Source of the DNA: Lentisphaeria bacterium
GTDB lineage: Bacteria; Verrucomicrobiota; Lentisphaeria; Victivallales; Victivallaceae
Reading direction: 5' to 3'
Assembly (NCBI GenBank): GCA_900768505.1
Contig: CAAGED010000031.1
Location: forward strand, 33,117-97,116
Length of the DNA: 64,000 nt
Part shown: positions 17,564-26,429 of the stretch, one piece after another
How the letters are laid out: each line of letters starts with the position of its first letter
How positions within the stretch are numbered: the stretch's first letter is position 1
Position numbers and translations under genes: made by a program
Notes under the pieces: model-generated
What the model was told of the DNA's origin: nothing
The model's database searches: none
Seen by the model: only the letters and a program-made list of their open reading frames with translations

Positions 17564-18037
17564 ATGAAACCATTTAACATCGTCTTAGTCGCCCCGGAAA
17601 TTCCCCAAAATACCGGCTCAATCGGCCGGCTCTGCGTCTCCACCAATGCCAGACTGCATCTGGTCAAACCCCTGGGGTTCGTTCTGGATGACAAACATTT
17701 GAAACGGGCCGGCATGGATTACTGGCCGCATCTGGATTTGACCATATACGAAAATTGGAAGGAGTTTCTGGAGAAAAACAACCACCCCCAATGCGTATTT
17801 TTTTCCACTCACGGCGTGACTGATTTATGGACGGCGGATTATGATGCCGATTGTTTTCTGGTATTCGGCAGTGAGGGACACGGGCTTCCGCCGGAATTTT
17901 ATGTTAAATACAAAGACAATTTCATTCTTATTCCGATGGAGGGGGAATTTGTCCGAAGCTTGAATTTAGCAAATTCGGTTTCAATCGCTCTTTACGAAGG
18001 ATTGCGGAGACAAAAATTTAACGGAGAAAAAAAATGA
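17564..18037 (+). CDS. trmL: tRNA (cytidine/uridine-34 2'-O)-methyltransferase TrmL
   Basis: SPOUT enzyme that 2'-O-methylates the wobble base of leucine tRNAs. At 157 aa it is the minimal form. Motifs: VLVAPEIPQNTGSIGRLC, LVKPLGF, FGSEGHGLP and the knot IPMEGEFVRSLNLANSVSIALYE. AAAGAG precedes the ATG. Its stop codon overlaps the next gene's start in ATGA, so translation of the downstream membrane protein is probably coupled. Confidence 0.94.
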   Translation: MKPFNIVLVAPEIPQNTGSIGRLCVSTNARLHLVKPLGFVLDDKHLKRAGMDYWPHLDLTIYENWKEFLEKNNHPQCVFFSTHGVTDLWTADYDADCFLVFGSEGHGLPPEFYVKYKDNFILIPMEGEFVRSLNLANSVSIALYEGLRRQKFNGEKK

Positions 18038-18441
18038 ATTTAATTGTAGATTGTTTTGTAGCGTCACTGAAGCTGGTACTGACCATATTTATTTTTATAT
18101 TGGTACTGCCGACGGTTTTTGTAATTTCACTGCTCTCAGTATTCGGTCCGTTGGGGTGCCTCATGGCAATTTTTGCGGTTGTTCTGCTGATTGCGCTGGC
18201 CATCCCGCTGGTACCGACGCTGCTCTTTATTTTATTGGTAATTGTGCTGCCGATTATTTTTATTGCCAGTTTGCTCGGTATCCTCAAACCGGCTTCAATT
18301 AACCGGGAAAACGATAAATTTAAGAGTTACATCGACTCCCGTTACCAGCAGGCGGCAAATAAGCGCAGTAGATTTGATTCCGATGATGCAGTGGATGCGG
18401 AGTGTAAAGAGGTAAACGAAGATCAATTCAACAAAAAATAG
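18034..18441 (+). CDS. Membrane protein of unknown function (135 aa)
   Basis: About 85 N-terminal residues form two to three long hydrophobic helices (LVLTIFIFILVLPTVFVISLL, continuing through LMAIFAVVLLIALAIPLVP and LLFILLVIVLPIIFIASLLG). A soluble charged tail of about 45 residues follows (DKFKSYIDSRYQQ to NEDQFNKK). I do not recognise the family. It starts inside the trmL stop (ATGA) and precedes another small membrane gene by 20 bp, so it belongs to the gmk-ribD operon; both lie between RNA and riboflavin genes with no obvious functional link. Confidence 0.7.
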   Translation: MNLIVDCFVASLKLVLTIFIFILVLPTVFVISLLSVFGPLGCLMAIFAVVLLIALAIPLVPTLLFILLVIVLPIIFIASLLGILKPASINRENDKFKSYIDSRYQQAANKRSRFDSDDAVDAECKEVNEDQFNKK

Positions 18442-18460
18442 CCGCGGCAGGGAGAAAAAC

Positions 18461-18676
18461 ATGAAATCATCACAAAAAGCAATGATTTGGGCCATAATAT
18501 TTATTTTTATCCCGCTGATTATTCAGTTGAGTTGTTTTGCAATTCAACTCTTTAATCAATCGGCGGAGGGATTTGAAAAATTTGATTTAAGTTGGGTATT
18601 CTACCTGATTTATGTCCAAGGGCTGGGAGTGGCGTTTTTGATTATCGCCCGCGGCCTGAAAAACCAGAATCGATAA
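18461..18676 (+). CDS. Small two-helix membrane protein (71 aa)
   Basis: Two clear hydrophobic segments: MIWAIIFIFIPLIIQLSCFAI at about 7-27, then VFYLIYVQGLGVAFLIIARGL near 46-66, joined by an acidic loop. The ribosome site CAGGGAG is well placed before the ATG. It ends six bases before the ribD start, so the two are surely co-transcribed. No family recognised. Confidence 0.65.
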   Translation: MKSSQKAMIWAIIFIFIPLIIQLSCFAIQLFNQSAEGFEKFDLSWVFYLIYVQGLGVAFLIIARGLKNQNR

Positions 18677-18681
18677 CCGGA

Positions 18682-19728
18682 ATGAACGACGACCAAAAAT
18701 ATATGCTGCACGCCCTGGATCTCGCTAAATTGGCTTGGGGCGACACCCACCCCAACCCCATGGTTGGGGCGGTGGTGGTCAACAATGGCAAAATTGTCGG
18801 CGAAGGATACCACCACAAGGCAGGGGAGGCACATGCCGAGGTTAACGCACTGCATGCAGCAGGTTCAAAGAGTGAGGGCGCAACAATTTATGTAACTCTT
18901 GAACCTTGTTCAACTTACGGCCGCACTCCTCCCTGCACGGAGGCGATTATCAAGCACAATATCAGCCGGGTGGTTATTGGCGCACTGGATCCCAACCCAA
19001 AACATGCAGGCCGCGGAATTGATATATTGCGCAATCACAATATTGAGGTCGAAGTACTAAATGGTTTGAAGCAGGTACGGGAACTCAATCGCCCCTTTTT
19101 CAAACTTATTCAAAGCGGCAGGCCATGGGTTTTTCTGAAAATGGCAATGACCCTGGACGGCAAAATTGCCGCATGGAACGGCGACTCCAAGTGGATTACC
19201 GGAGAAATCGCCCGCTCCCGGGTGCAGTATTGGCGCCGCCGTTGCTCCGCCATCATGGTAGGCGGCAACACCTTACGTCAAGATCACCCGCGTCTGACCA
19301 TACACGACTGCAGTGACGAAATGCGCCAGCCGCTAAAAGTAATCGCTTCACATCACCTTTCCGAATCCGACTTAACGGAATATTTTTCCACCGGCCGTCA
19401 GCCGTTGCTCTGCCGGGTGGACACCCGGGAGGAATGGGATGATTTATTGTTAAACCTGGGGAAAATGGGAGTGGATTTTCTGATGTTGGAAGGTGGCGGG
19501 GAGTTGGCGGCCTCCGCCTTATTCAACCGGGTGGTGGACGAGGTGGAATTTCACATTGCACCGAAAATTTTAGGCGGCCGCAATTCAATTCCGGTAGTAG
19601 GCGGTGCCAACCCGGACTCACTCTCGGAAGCACTGCAATTGGAAGAGATTGAAACTTTAAAATTGGGCAATGATCTGGCGTTTCACGCTTTGGTCAAAAA
19701 AAATATTTCCAGCGGAACAACAAAATAA
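18682..19728 (+). CDS. ribD: Bifunctional riboflavin deaminase/reductase RibD
   Basis: Catalyses two steps of riboflavin synthesis: deamination of the pyrimidine and reduction of the ribosyl chain. N-terminal deaminase (1-145) with zinc site HAEVNAL and EPCSTYGRTPPCTEAI; C-terminal reductase (150-348) starting PWVFLKMAMTLDGKIA with DSKWITG and LEGGGELAAS. The start at 18682 follows the preceding membrane gene by 5 bp; the frame is open further upstream but overlaps that gene. dxs follows after 30 bp. Other rib genes are not in the window. Confidence 0.94.
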   Translation: MNDDQKYMLHALDLAKLAWGDTHPNPMVGAVVVNNGKIVGEGYHHKAGEAHAEVNALHAAGSKSEGATIYVTLEPCSTYGRTPPCTEAIIKHNISRVVIGALDPNPKHAGRGIDILRNHNIEVEVLNGLKQVRELNRPFFKLIQSGRPWVFLKMAMTLDGKIAAWNGDSKWITGEIARSRVQYWRRRCSAIMVGGNTLRQDHPRLTIHDCSDEMRQPLKVIASHHLSESDLTEYFSTGRQPLLCRVDTREEWDDLLLNLGKMGVDFLMLEGGGELAASALFNRVVDEVEFHIAPKILGGRNSIPVVGGANPDSLSEALQLEEIETLKLGNDLAFHALVKKNISSGTTK

Positions 19729-19758
19729 CAAGATTATTACTGGGACAAAATTTAATAA

Positions 19759-21657
19759 ATGGATTTGGGGCAATATAAAATTTTAGATCGAATCGACTCC
19801 CCGGCTGACCTTAAAAAAATGTCGCTGCCGGAGTTGCAAACTCTCTGTCAGGAAATTCGCCATCTTTTGGTGGATGTTGTATCTGTAAACGGCGGTCATT
19901 TAGCACCTAATCTGGGTATTGTAGAACTAACCGTCGCATTACATTATGTTTTTGATTGTCCTAACGATAAAATGGTTTGGGATGTCAGTCATCAGAGTTA
20001 TGTGCATAAACTGCTTACCGGACGAAGAAAGATATTTTCCACCCTTCGTCAATATGGCGGCTGCTGCGGCTTTACCTCCCGCAAAGAATCTGAATATGAT
20101 ATTTTTGGTTCCGGCCACGCCGGCAACGCCATTTCCGCAGTAATCGGCTTATCAGTAGCAGCCAAAATGTTCCGCAGAAAAGAATATGATATTGCAATTC
20201 TGGGAGATGGAGCATTGGGTTGCGGAATTTCATTGGAGGCCCTCAATTCAGTGAAAGATTCCGGCGGCGCCCCAATCATTATTCTCAACGATAACAAAAT
20301 GTCAATCGCCGAAAATGTGGGAGCAATGTCATTTAATTTAACCCGTATGATCTCCGGGCGTTTTTACAATCAGCTGCGGCATTTGGCAAAGTTAATTATC
20401 CGTCACCTCCCCTGGGGCAACAGCATATATAATTTTGCCGATAACCTGGAAGCAGGCGTGAAAGGAATATTACTGCCCACCGGGTTGTTTGAGAAATTTG
20501 GCTTGCGGTATGTCGGCCCGATAAACGGTCACTCGCTGGAGGAGTTAATTTTCACCTTCAACGCAATTAAATCATTCAATATTCCGACCCTGGTGCATGT
20601 AATAACCGAGAAAGGGCACGGTTATGCTCCAGCAGCGGAACATCCGGAAAAATTTCATGGCATCGGTCCGTTCGATGCCAACACCGGAGCGGAAAAAAAT
20701 CCCCGGGAGATGTCCTACTCCAAAGCATTTGGCCTTAGCATGTGCGAGCTGGCCGGGAGTGAACCTGATTTACTGGCCATTACAGCGGCCATGGCCTCAG
20801 GTACCGGGCTCTCCGGCTTTGCAAAAAAATTTCCGAAACGCTTTTTTGACGTTGGAATTGCCGAAGAGCATGCCGTGGTATTTGCCGCTGGCTTGGCTGC
20901 AGGGGGAAAACACCCGGTAGTGGCAATTTACGCCACATTTTTCCAGCGGGCGCTGGATTGCGTTTTTCATGATGTATGCCTGCAAAATCTGCCGGTGATT
21001 TTTGCCCTGGATCGAGCCGGAATGGTGGCAGACGGGCCGACCCACCACGGGGTGTTGGACAATGGTTTTCTGCAAAGTCTACCTAACTTGACAATTATGG
21101 AACCATCCAGTGAAAATGAATTGCGCAATATGCTCTACACTGCCAGTAAAATGTCTTCCCCGGTTGTGATACGTTACCCCCGGGGAGCAAGCGGAGAAAA
21201 ATTTAATATTGAAAGTGCTCCAACCCTGTTGCCAGTCGGGCATTCCGAGATATTGAAAACTGGAACGGATGGAGTAATTTGGGCATTGGGGCAAGAGGTG
21301 GTCAATGCAATAAAATTGGCGGAAATACTCAAACGTGAAGAAAACATTGATTTAACCGTTGTTGACGTGCGCTTTCTCAAACCATTGGACAAGGATTTAT
21401 TGCACCGGCATTTCTCGGAATACAAATACATTTTCACGCTGGAAAATCATGTTGCACGCGGCGGATTGGCGATGGCGGTGGATATTGAATTTACTCAATT
21501 CAGCATGAATAAAACCAGCTCCGAGTTGCCAATAATCACAAATTTTGGCTTAAAAGAGGAAATTATTCCCCATGGAGCGGTAAAAAGTTTGCGGGAGTTT
21601 GCCGGAATTGATTTGGCAACTCTGCATAAAAAAATTGCAACCCTGATAGAGGCTTAG
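19759..21657 (+). CDS. dxs: 1-deoxy-D-xylulose-5-phosphate synthase
   Basis: Thiamine-diphosphate enzyme that condenses pyruvate and glyceraldehyde 3-phosphate for the MEP isoprenoid pathway (and thiamine/pyridoxal). Length 632 aa is normal. The ThDP motif is GDGALGCGISLEALN with NDNKMSIAEN; the catalytic glutamate is in AEEHAVVFAAG, and GPINGHS and IRYPRG are also conserved. Departures from the common sequence are WDVSHQSYVHKLLTGR (usually WDVGHQAYPHKILTGR), GSGHAGNAISA and a DRAGMVADGPTHHG loop one glycine shorter than usual. It likely ends the gmk-ribD-dxs transcript. Confidence 0.93.
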   Translation: MDLGQYKILDRIDSPADLKKMSLPELQTLCQEIRHLLVDVVSVNGGHLAPNLGIVELTVALHYVFDCPNDKMVWDVSHQSYVHKLLTGRRKIFSTLRQYGGCCGFTSRKESEYDIFGSGHAGNAISAVIGLSVAAKMFRRKEYDIAILGDGALGCGISLEALNSVKDSGGAPIIILNDNKMSIAENVGAMSFNLTRMISGRFYNQLRHLAKLIIRHLPWGNSIYNFADNLEAGVKGILLPTGLFEKFGLRYVGPINGHSLEELIFTFNAIKSFNIPTLVHVITEKGHGYAPAAEHPEKFHGIGPFDANTGAEKNPREMSYSKAFGLSMCELAGSEPDLLAITAAMASGTGLSGFAKKFPKRFFDVGIAEEHAVVFAAGLAAGGKHPVVAIYATFFQRALDCVFHDVCLQNLPVIFALDRAGMVADGPTHHGVLDNGFLQSLPNLTIMEPSSENELRNMLYTASKMSSPVVIRYPRGASGEKFNIESAPTLLPVGHSEILKTGTDGVIWALGQEVVNAIKLAEILKREENIDLTVVDVRFLKPLDKDLLHRHFSEYKYIFTLENHVARGGLAMAVDIEFTQFSMNKTSSELPIITNFGLKEEIIPHGAVKSLREFAGIDLATLHKKIATLIEA

Positions 21658-21702
21658 TCGGCTACGCCCCGCCGGTTATTCGGCAGACGGCAAATATTTA
21701 TG

Positions 21703-21770
21703 GCGACGCACCATTGTATGCATCGCACTAACTTCCTGAAATCCGCCTGAAATAAGGTTTTGCATAAGCG
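21703..21770 (+). repeat. Dispersed intergenic repeat, copy 1
   Basis: About 68 bp in the dxs-ilvN gap. It holds an imperfect hairpin (GCGACGCA ... TGCATCGC) followed by CGCCTGAAATAAGGTTTTGC and AT. A related element lies at 53031-53095 before rhaB: the right part matches at about 20 of 22 bases, whereas the hairpin part matches best after inversion. Function unknown; the two copies may be remnants of a small non-autonomous element. Confidence 0.5.
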
Positions 21771-21846
21771 ATTACATAGCCGACCAAGTAAGAAAATTCA
21801 CATTGTTTTCTGCATAAAGGTAGCAAACATTATCATTTTGTGAATT

Positions 21847-22332
21847 TTATTTAGAAATTGCCACCCGACCGGAGCGAGCCATTTCAATAATGCCAAAATC
21901 TTTTACCAACTCAATGAAGTTGTCGATTTCGTCAGAATCTCCGCTGATCTCAATTCCCAAATCTGTTTTGGAAACTGCAACAAACTGCCCGTGGAAAATC
22001 TCCACCAATTGAATAATTCTGGATTTCATATCCGGAGTTTCAGCCTTGAGCCGGAAGAGCGCCATCTCTTTTTCCACAAAATTCTTACCAGTTAAATCCC
22101 GCACATTGATGATGTCAATGAGTTTATTCAACTGCTTCTCAATCTGCTCAATAATTGCGTCATCCCCGATGGTGACAATGGTCATTTGTGAAATTTCCGG
22201 ATCATGCGTCGCGTTTACCGTCAATGACGAAATATTATACCCACGCCCGCTGAAAAGTCCGGCTACCCGCGCTAAAACGCCAAAACGATTTCGCATTAAT
22301 ACCGAAATTGTGTGTTTTTCTGCACTGCCCAT
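21847..22332 (-). CDS. ilvN: Acetolactate synthase small (regulatory) subunit
   Basis: Regulatory subunit that stabilises acetohydroxyacid synthase and confers valine feedback. The N-terminal ACT domain begins HTISVLMRNRFGVLARVAGLFSGRGYNI and continues through TVNATHDPEISQMTI; the C-terminal half ends GIIEMARSGRVAISK, both typical of the 160 aa bacterial form. The large subunit ilvB is not adjacent. It lies 85 bp downstream of the gpmI stop on the same strand and may have its own promoter. Confidence 0.93.
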   Translation of the reverse strand: MGSAEKHTISVLMRNRFGVLARVAGLFSGRGYNISSLTVNATHDPEISQMTIVTIGDDAIIEQIEKQLNKLIDIINVRDLTGKNFVEKEMALFRLKAETPDMKSRIIQLVEIFHGQFVAVSKTDLGIEISGDSDEIDNFIELVKDFGIIEMARSGRVAISK

Positions 22333-22417
22333 AATAAATATCCTTTAAATAATGCTGATTCCAAGTTTATTGAATTGCCGACGGTTTTCTACTCCATCGG
22401 CAATTCGTTTTTAGAAT

Positions 22418-24070
22418 TTATTCAAAAATTAAAACGCTCGGATCATATCCAGCCGGCGCCTCAAATCCCAGCAATTCAATGCAAGTCGCCGCCAATGAAC
22501 TGATTCCCAAACCGCTGCGCAACTCCGGAGCATACTCTTTTTTGGATGCCGTGTCATAAATTATGCACGGAACCGGATTCAGCGAGTGACTGGTTTTGCG
22601 AGCCGGATTACCCTCTGCGTCGAGTTTCAAATTTCCCTTCTTATCATGTTCAAACATATCATCCGCATTGCCGTGGTCGGCGGTAATTACCAACACTCCG
22701 CCGGCATTTTCGACGGCCTGCCGAATCCGTTTTACACAAATATCCAGTGCGCCCATTGCCACCAGCACCGCCTGAAAATCCCCCGTATGACCAACCATAT
22801 CACCGTTGGCCAAATTAAGGCGAATCATACCGTACTTGCCGGAATTAATGGCATTTACCACAACATCGGTAACTTCAGCCGCCTTCATCCAGGGACGTTG
22901 TTCAAATGGCACCACATCCGATGGCACTTCCACATAATCCTCAAAATTGGCATCAAACTTGCCGGAACGATTACCGTTAAAGAAATATGTAACGTGGCCG
23001 AATTTTTGAGTTTCGCTAGTCGCCAGCTGCTTAACCTTGCTGCGACAGAGATATTCACCCATTGTGCGGTCGATTTCCGGCGGATTGACCAGAAAGAGTT
23101 TCGGCGCATGAAGGTCGCCGTCGTATTCCATCATTCCGGCGTACATTACGTTGGGACGAGCGCCGCGGTCAAAGTGCGACAAATTGTCCTGCTCAAAAGC
23201 GGCGGTGATCTCCAGCGAGCGGTCCCCGCGGAAATTAAAATAAATTACTGAATCGTTGTCCGCCATAGCGCCGACCGGATTTTTACCGTCATCAGAGATC
23301 ACGAACGGCGGCAAATCCTGGTCAATTGCTCCGGTGCGTTCCCGTAATTTGCAAACCGCCTCGCGGGCATTGGGGAACATTTCACCATTGCCGTGAACGT
23401 GAATTTCCCACCCCTTGTGAACCATTTCCCAGTTGGCGTTATAGCGATCCATGGTAATAACCATACGGCCGCCGCCGGAGGCAATCCGATAATCCATTCC
23501 CTGATTATTGAAATCAGCCAGGAATTTTTCAAATGGATCAATATAATCCAGCGCCGAAGTTTCCGGCACGTCACGGCCGTCCAGCAAGGCGTGAATACGA
23601 ATCTTTTTTACGCCGGCCCGGTTGGCGGCAATGATCATCTTGCGCAAGTGGTTGATGTTGCTGTGCACATTGCCGTCCGAGAACAGACCGAGAAAATGGA
23701 GAGTTGATTTCTTCTCCAGCACATTGGCAATCAATTTTTTCCACGTTTCGCCGGCAAAAAGTTTTTCACTTTCGATGGCCTCTTCCACCAATTTAGCTCC
23801 CTGGGCAAATACCCGGCCGCAACCAATGGCATTGTGTCCGACTTCGCTGTTGCCCATATCATCGTCACTTGGCATGCCGACGGCAGTGCCGTGAGCCTTA
23901 AGCCGGGTGGTGGGGCAATTCTGCATAAGTTTGCGCAATTCCGGAATGTAGGCTGCGGCAACCGCATCGCCGTCACTGTATTTGCCAAATCCGACGCCGT
24001 CGAGAATCAGCAGTACGACGGGACCTTTGCGAGGAGAGAATTTTGGATTAATTTTCAAAGCTTCAACCAT
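22418..24070 (-). CDS. gpmI: 2,3-bisphosphoglycerate-independent phosphoglycerate mutase
   Basis: Interconverts 3- and 2-phosphoglycerate in glycolysis through a phosphoserine on a dimetal alkaline-phosphatase-like core. LLILDGVGFG supplies the first metal aspartate, GNSEVGHNAIGCGR holds the catalytic serine, and MVGHTGDFQAVLVAM and ITADHGNADDMF supply the second metal site. The 250-residue insert (LLDGRDVPETSALDYI and others) is the usual phosphotransferase domain. At 550 aa it is slightly longer than average because of an N-terminal extension (KINPKFSPRKG). ACGGAA precedes the ATG. Confidence 0.95.
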   Translation of the reverse strand: MVEALKINPKFSPRKGPVVLLILDGVGFGKYSDGDAVAAAYIPELRKLMQNCPTTRLKAHGTAVGMPSDDDMGNSEVGHNAIGCGRVFAQGAKLVEEAIESEKLFAGETWKKLIANVLEKKSTLHFLGLFSDGNVHSNINHLRKMIIAANRAGVKKIRIHALLDGRDVPETSALDYIDPFEKFLADFNNQGMDYRIASGGGRMVITMDRYNANWEMVHKGWEIHVHGNGEMFPNAREAVCKLRERTGAIDQDLPPFVISDDGKNPVGAMADNDSVIYFNFRGDRSLEITAAFEQDNLSHFDRGARPNVMYAGMMEYDGDLHAPKLFLVNPPEIDRTMGEYLCRSKVKQLATSETQKFGHVTYFFNGNRSGKFDANFEDYVEVPSDVVPFEQRPWMKAAEVTDVVVNAINSGKYGMIRLNLANGDMVGHTGDFQAVLVAMGALDICVKRIRQAVENAGGVLVITADHGNADDMFEHDKKGNLKLDAEGNPARKTSHSLNPVPCIIYDTASKKEYAPELRSGLGISSLAATCIELLGFEAPAGYDPSVLIFE

Positions 24071-24213
24071 TTTTTATTCCGTTTCATGTTGTTGACGGCA
24101 ACCAGATAATTTGTCGCTCGTCAGGTTAAATATTCATAATAATTAATAAAAATCAAATAATACTGCCAGCAAAAAAATCTAATCAGCCAACTCGTCTCTT
24201 CCGTTTTTGATTT

Positions 24214-25011
24214 TCATCCGCGGTGTCCATCGTTGCGGCCGCTGAGGACGCCTCGTTTGGAGGTGGCACAAAATTCGATGAATTCCAGCACTTCAGGAAT
24301 TTGCGGCAATTCATTTTTGATTCGCTCCAGCGCCTTGGAGGCATTAAGTTCCTCCCGGAAATAAATCTTGTAAAGATTCTTCAATATCCGGATGTTTTCC
24401 TCGCTCATTCCGGAACGTTTCAGTCCCACCAGGTTAATCATTTTCACGCCGCCATTGCGTCCCTCCGCCATCATGAACGGCGGAACATCCTTGGAAAAGG
24501 CCGAACCGCCGCTCAAAATCGCCAACCTGCCCACCCGGCAGAATTGGTGAACCGCCACCAGTCCGGAGATCAATGCCCGATCCGCCACCTGAGCGTAGCC
24601 GCCCAGCACGGAGAGGCTGACCATTATTACATTATTGCCAACCACGCAATTGTGCGCCACATGTGAACCATTCATAAACATGCAGTGATTGCCGATGCAA
24701 GTTGCAGTGTTCGGCTTGGTTCCGCTGTGAATGGCAGTGCCTTCCCGAAAAATATTGTCGCTGCCGATATTCAAATAAGTCGCTCCCGGCTCAACTGCAT
24801 AATCCTGCGCATTCTGACCGAGTGAAGCAAATGGATACAAGGTATTATTTTCGCCAAGAGTTGTATAACCGGAGAGATGACACTGAGCAATTAGTTTGGT
24901 ACCGGCGCCGATTTTAACATTGGGGCCAACGTAACAAAGCGGACCGATTTCAACGCCGTCGGCGAGCACCGCGCCCTCTTCAACGACTGCACTTGGATGA
25001 ATTTTTATCAT
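24214..25011 (-). CDS. lpxA: UDP-N-acetylglucosamine O-acyltransferase LpxA
   Basis: First enzyme of lipid A synthesis, so the cell has an outer membrane with lipopolysaccharide. A left-handed beta-helix of hexapeptide repeats runs from IHPSAVVEEGAVLADG to about residue 190; the catalytic histidine sits in GSHVAHNCVVG; the C-terminal helices follow (SEENIRILKNLYKIYFRE). Length 265 aa is normal. I start at 25011, after GGAGAAAAAA, instead of upstream ATGs. No lpxB or lpxD is adjacent. The 270 bp to mnmA form a divergent promoter region. Confidence 0.93.
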   Translation of the reverse strand: MIKIHPSAVVEEGAVLADGVEIGPLCYVGPNVKIGAGTKLIAQCHLSGYTTLGENNTLYPFASLGQNAQDYAVEPGATYLNIGSDNIFREGTAIHSGTKPNTATCIGNHCMFMNGSHVAHNCVVGNNVIMVSLSVLGGYAQVADRALISGLVAVHQFCRVGRLAILSGGSAFSKDVPPFMMAEGRNGGVKMINLVGLKRSGMSEENIRILKNLYKIYFREELNASKALERIKNELPQIPEVLEFIEFCATSKRGVLSGRNDGHRG

Positions 25012-25283
25012 TTTTTTCTCCATTATAAAATGTAATTGGCTAAAAGCACTATTTTTAGTAATATAACACATTTTTTAAATAAAACCAGATTAATCCCCCC
25101 GCTGGAGAATTATTTTAATATAAATATTGTTGTTTCGCCGGTTATCAAGTTGAAAAAAACAAAAAAACAATTAATTTCTATCTGGTCGCATATAACGCCG
25201 TGATTTATTCTCCAGCGCGATAAAACATTTTCAATTCGGCGTTGCTGTTAATTTTTTTTAAATGCAGGGAAAATTAGTTTATT

Positions 25284-26378
25284 ATGAGTAAAGGTCTACT
25301 CTTGTCAGCCATGAGTGGAGGAGTCGACTCCTCCGTTGCCACCGCACTGGCTCTTGAAGCTGGTTATGATGTTGTAGGAGCCACTCTGCATCTGAAAGGT
25401 AATGAAGAAGCGGAGGTTCTGGCCAAAAGCTGCTGCGGCAGCGATGATTTTTTGCAAGTGCGCCTGGCGGCGGAAAAATTGGGTATCAAACATGAATTTC
25501 TTGACCGGCGTGCGGAATTCCACGAAATTGTGCTGCGTTATTCCTGGCACGAATACAAATCCGGACGCACTCCGAATCCCTGCAGCATGTGCAACGCTTA
25601 TATAAAATTCGGCTTGCTGGCAGACTATGCGCGCAGCATCGGCGCCAAGGGAATTATTACCGGACATTACGCAAATTTGATACGCAACGCCGCCGGCCAC
25701 AATGAATTGCATCACGCAAAAGACAGCGCCAAGGATCAAATATATTTTCTGGCCTTGTTGAATCAGAAGCAGCTGGATTTTTGTCATATGCCCCTGGGTG
25801 GAATGTGCAAGAGTGAGGTACGGGCGAAAGCCGAAGCGTTAGGATTGGCCAATGCAAAAAAAAGGGAGAGTCAGGATGCATGTTTCGGAGTTCCTGGCGA
25901 GGCATTTTCTCACACCTTGAAAAAATATTTCAACGAAACCACTCCGGGGGGAAATATTGTCGACACCAGTGGAAAAGTTTTGGGATTTCATCAGGGAATT
26001 TATTTATATACCGTCGGTCAGCGCAAAGGGTTGAATGTGGCAATGGGGGTACCTGCGTATGTGTCGGAAATTCGCCCGGTTAGTAACGAAGTGGTGTTGA
26101 CCACCAATGGGGATGATTTACTGATCAACGAGGTGGAGCTGCATAATATGAACTGGCTGGATGAATTTCCGGATGCGCTCGAATGTATGGTGCAGTTGCG
26201 TTATCGTCAGCCGCCCTTGGCTGCAAAAATTTATCATCTGCCGGCGTCCGACCAGTTGTTGATAAAATTAGACAAGGCAATTTCCCGACCGGCCTTGGGA
26301 CAAGTTGGCGCAATTTACGCGGGAGACCGCCTGCTGGGCGGCGGAATTATCAGCCGTTCAGCTAAAACAGCTGAATAA
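25284..26378 (+). CDS. mnmA: tRNA-specific 2-thiouridylase MnmA
   Basis: Thiolates U34 of Glu, Gln and Lys tRNAs, taking sulfur through a persulfide on a catalytic cysteine. The PP-loop LLSAMSGGVDSSVATALA begins the protein. The nucleophile cysteine is in TPNPCSMCNAYIKF and the second cysteine in SQDACFGVPGE (usually SQDxCF). IYLYTVGQRKGLNVA marks the central domain and the C-terminal beta-barrel follows. 364 aa, single gene, with 51 bp before comM. Confidence 0.94.
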   Translation: MSKGLLLSAMSGGVDSSVATALALEAGYDVVGATLHLKGNEEAEVLAKSCCGSDDFLQVRLAAEKLGIKHEFLDRRAEFHEIVLRYSWHEYKSGRTPNPCSMCNAYIKFGLLADYARSIGAKGIITGHYANLIRNAAGHNELHHAKDSAKDQIYFLALLNQKQLDFCHMPLGGMCKSEVRAKAEALGLANAKKRESQDACFGVPGEAFSHTLKKYFNETTPGGNIVDTSGKVLGFHQGIYLYTVGQRKGLNVAMGVPAYVSEIRPVSNEVVLTTNGDDLLINEVELHNMNWLDEFPDALECMVQLRYRQPPLAAKIYHLPASDQLLIKLDKAISRPALGQVGAIYAGDRLLGGGIISRSAKTAE

Positions 26379-26429
26379 AAATTTACAGTAGAAGCAGATA
26401 TTTTACAGCATAAAAATCAGGGGTTAAAA

